From Thiobacillus sp. (lineage in GTDB: Bacteria > Pseudomonadota > Gammaproteobacteria > Burkholderiales > Thiobacillaceae), in contig JAIWOS010000156.1 in the NCBI GenBank assembly GCA_020217265.1, forward strand, positions 1 through 10,000: DNA of 10,000 bases. The letters are read 5' to 3'. Below are positions 8,832-10,000 of the stretch, piece after piece (position 1 is the first letter of the stretch; each line of letters begins with the position of its first letter). The position numbers and the translations under genes were made by a program. Under the pieces are notes generated by a model. It ran no database searches, was not told where the DNA came from, and worked only from the letters and a program-made list of their open reading frames with translations.

Positions 8832-8853
8832 CGGGCTTCAAAGAACGAGCCCG
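8832..8853. repeat. Inverted repeat in the suhB-trmJ divergent region
   Basis: CGGGCT (8832-8837) and AGCCCG (8848-8853) form a perfect 6-bp stem with a 10-nt loop. On the - strand the loop and its edge carry the boxA-like sequence. On the + strand the stem is followed by CATTTTA, a weak T-run, so it might act as a leader hairpin or a weak attenuator ahead of trmJ. If suhB transcription starts near 8848, only part of the stem is in the suhB RNA, and the repeat would instead be a DNA-level or trmJ-side feature. Confidence 0.35.
8837..8846 (-). promoter_or_regulatory. boxA-like element in the suhB leader (NusB/NusE site)
   Basis: Read on the - strand, GTTCTTTGAA lies 15 nt before the suhB start codon. 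It matches the E. coli boxA core GCTCTTTAAC at 7 of 10 positions and is closer to the GTTCTTTAA form that I recall from betaproteobacterial rRNA operons. Published work on E. coli shows a boxA in the suhB leader through which the NusB/E-SuhB complex represses suhB translation, and reports similar sites upstream of Nus-factor genes in other bacteria. No Shine-Dalgarno is evident here, so a bound complex would sit where the ribosome must land. The assignment is by motif and position only. Confidence 0.5.
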
Positions 8854-8854
8854 C

Positions 8855-8860
8855 ATTTTA
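8855..8860 (-). promoter_or_regulatory. Probable suhB -10 element (TAAAAT)
   Basis: On the - strand the sequence AGTAAAATGCGGG contains TAAAAT, a good sigma70 -10, placed so that transcription would begin near 8848 and give a leader of about 27 nt before the suhB ATG. The -35 position (around 8878-8883) is poor, so an activator or weak basal promoter is possible. It would drive suhB, mutS and the small downstream gene, because the later gaps are too short for separate promoters. Confidence 0.45.
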
Positions 8861-8864
8861 CTAG

Positions 8865-9623
8865 ATGACGCAACCGAATCCCCAGCTTCTCGCCAACATT
8901 CGCATCGTGCTCGCGCGCACCAGCCATCCCGGCAACATCGGCGCGGCGGCGCGCGCCATGAAAACCATGGGCCTGTCGCAGCTCGTGCTGGTCGACCCTG
9001 CGGTGTTCCCCAACAGCCAGGCCGACGCCATGGCCTCGGGCGCGGCGGACGTGCTGGCAAACGCCCGCGTGTGCGCCACGCTGGCCGAGGCGCTGGCGGA
9101 CACGCATCTGGCGCTGGGGGTGTCGGCGCGGCGGCGCGACATCGTCGCCGAGGTGCTGATGCCGGGCGAGGCGGCGCAACGCCTGCTGGCCGAGGCGCAG
9201 GCCGCGCCGGTGGCGCTGGTGTTCGGCAACGAAACCAGCGGGCTGTCGAACGAGGAGCTGAGCCTGTGCCAGGGTCTGGTGACGATTGCCGCCAATCCCG
9301 AATACAGCTCGCTCAATCTGGCGGCGGCGGTGCAGGTCCTGTGCTACGAGCTGCGCCGGGTTTGGCTCGCCCAGGATTCCTGGCCGCAGCCCGAGCTGGA
9401 TGCCGCGAGCGGCGAGGAACTGGAAAAGTTTTATCTCCACCTTGAAACCGCGCTCGCCGAACTCGAATTCCTCAATCCCGGCTCGCCCGGCAAGCTGCTG
9501 CAGAAACTGCGGCGGCTGTTTTCGCGCACCCGGCTGGCGAAAGAGGAAGTGAACATCCTGCGCGGCATTCTCACCGCGGCACAGGAAGCGAAGGCGGGCG
9601 GAACCCGTGCGCGCAATAGTTGA
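8865..9623 (+). CDS. trmJ: tRNA (cytidine/uridine-2'-O-)-methyltransferase TrmJ
   Basis: A SPOUT-class (TrmH-type) methyltransferase that uses S-adenosylmethionine to methylate the ribose 2'-OH of nucleotide 32 in the anticodon loop of certain tRNAs. At 252 residues the length is typical. Motif 1 is IRIVLARTSHPGNIGAAARAMKTMG (12-36, with Asn24 and Arg30). Motif 2 is ALVFGNETSGLSNEEL (117-132) and motif 3 is YSSLNLAAAVQVLCYEL (147-163); together they form the trefoil knot that holds the cofactor. The C-terminal helical region, including EKFYLHLETALAELEFLNPGSPGKLLQKLRRLFSR and EVNILRGIL, matches the E. coli TrmJ tail and separates it from TrmL. FGNE replaces the more familiar FGRE. The ATG follows CTAG with no clear Shine-Dalgarno. 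It is divergent from suhB, and its stop lies inside the IscR-like site ahead of cysE. Confidence 0.93.
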   Translation: MTQPNPQLLANIRIVLARTSHPGNIGAAARAMKTMGLSQLVLVDPAVFPNSQADAMASGAADVLANARVCATLAEALADTHLALGVSARRRDIVAEVLMPGEAAQRLLAEAQAAPVALVFGNETSGLSNEELSLCQGLVTIAANPEYSSLNLAAAVQVLCYELRRVWLAQDSWPQPELDAASGEELEKFYLHLETALAELEFLNPGSPGKLLQKLRRLFSRTRLAKEEVNILRGILTAAQEAKAGGTRARNS

Positions 9624-9640
9624 CTAAAATACTCGGATTA
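9616..9640 (+). promoter_or_regulatory. Putative IscR type 1 binding site upstream of cysE
   Basis: The 25-nt stretch begins ATAGTTGACT, continues with an A-rich centre and ends ACTCGGATTA. Against the E. coli IscR type 1 consensus as I remember it (half-sites ATASYYGACT and AGTCRRSTAT around a WWW centre), 21 of 25 positions agree; the mismatches are at positions 17, 22, 24 and 25, all in the right half. IscR carrying a [2Fe-2S] cluster binds such sites and represses the isc operon. The site covers the trmJ stop codon and contains a TAAAAT -10, and it ends 14 nt before the cysE start, so bound IscR would block RNA polymerase. Confidence 0.75.
9625..9630 (+). promoter_or_regulatory. Probable cysE -10 element (TAAAAT)
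   Basis: TAAAAT inside the IscR-like site would place the transcription start near 9637 and give cysE an 18-nt leader. No good -35 lies 17 nt upstream. An alternative reading takes TTGACT (9620-9625) as a -35, but then the -10 around 9643-9648 (CATCCT) is poor. Either way the promoter overlaps the IscR-like site. Confidence 0.45.
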
Positions 9641-9654
9641 AGCATCCTCGCACC

Positions 9655-10000
9655 ATGAGCCTTTTCAGCCATTTCAGGGAAGACATCGCCGTCGTGTTCG
9701 ACCGCGATCCGGCCGCGCGCTCGACTTTCGAGGTTGTCACCACCTATCCGGGGTTCCACGCCATCGTGTTTCACCGGCTGGCGCACGCGCTCTGGCGCCT
9801 GGGCTGGAAATGGCTGGCGCGTTTTACCTCGCATCTTGCCCGCTGGCTCACCGGCATCGAGATTCATCCTGGCGCCACCATCGGGCGCCGCGTATTCATC
9901 GACCACGGCATGGGCGTGGTGGTGGGCGAAACCGCCGAGATCGGCGACGACTGCACGCTCTACCACGGCGTGACGCTGGGCGGCACTTCGTGGAACAAGG
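9655..10000 (+). CDS. cysE: Serine O-acetyltransferase (3' partial)
   Basis: The first 115 residues of CysE, which transfers acetyl from acetyl-CoA to L-serine to make O-acetylserine, the committed step of cysteine synthesis, in the cytosol. The start [23 protein letters not shown] and the block [19 protein letters not shown] are typical of the short, EpsC-like form that lacks much of the E. coli N-terminal helical domain. The left-handed beta-helix begins at [33 protein letters not shown] (67-99), followed by [14 protein letters not shown]. His84 in DHG corresponds to E. coli catalytic His158; Glu69 sits where E. coli has Asp143, as I recall for this subfamily. The ATG at 9655 follows trmJ by 31 nt. 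The reading frame is open to the window end. It is probably the first gene of a group with iscR, but that lies outside the window. Confidence 0.95.
   Translation, partial: MSLFSHFREDIAVVFDRDPAARSTFEVVTTYPGFHAIVFHRLAHALWRLGWKWLARFTSHLARWLTGIEIHPGATIGRRVFIDHGMGVVVGETAEIGDDCTLYHGVTLGGTSWNK

Noticed and set aside
1..10000. Search by eye for tRNA, rRNA, CRISPR, insertion sequences, attachment sites, toxin-antitoxin or defence genes
   Set aside because: Nothing found; all of the window except short gaps is accounted for by core genes.

Overview
The window is a gene-dense, GC-rich (my estimate is the mid-60s percent) stretch of ordinary bacterial core genome, most likely from a betaproteobacterium. 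The evidence is a DUF2818 gene right after nuoN, the protein sequences of NuoL/M/N, MutS, SuhB and TrmJ, and the order suhB / trmJ / cysE. A Thiobacillus-like or related lineage would fit, but the exact taxon is a guess. There are no mobile elements, CRISPR arrays, rRNA or tRNA genes, and no gene-free stretch longer than about 60 bases.

Positions 1-5180 (+ strand) hold the end of the respiratory complex I operon: nuoL (5' end outside the window), nuoM and nuoN, the three antiporter-like membrane subunits that move protons. A small three-helix membrane protein (DUF2818) and a YbcJ-like S4 RNA-binding protein follow. Genes are packed with a 1-nt gap, an ATGA overlap, a 55-nt gap and a 2-nt gap.

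Positions 5177-8821 (- strand) hold a convergent operon read as suhB, mutS and a small 89-residue protein that starts at a GTG overlapping the mutS stop. The last gene of each operon ends in the same CTAG palindrome (5177-5180), so the two transcription units meet with no spacer.

Positions 8822-10000 hold a short divergent control region, then trmJ (tRNA 2'-O-methyltransferase) and the start of cysE (serine acetyltransferase) on the + strand. From memory, suhB-trmJ-cysE-iscR is also the order in Pseudomonas aeruginosa, and E. coli has suhB-trmJ-iscR without cysE.

No wholly new system is visible. The most interesting signals are regulatory: (1) a near-consensus IscR type 1 site overlapping the trmJ stop and a -10 just ahead of cysE, suggesting that cysteine synthesis and an expected downstream isc operon answer to Fe-S status; (2) a boxA-like element in the suhB leader, matching the Nus-factor autoregulation known for E. 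coli suhB; and (3) the shared stop palindrome and GTG start of the small mutS-linked protein.
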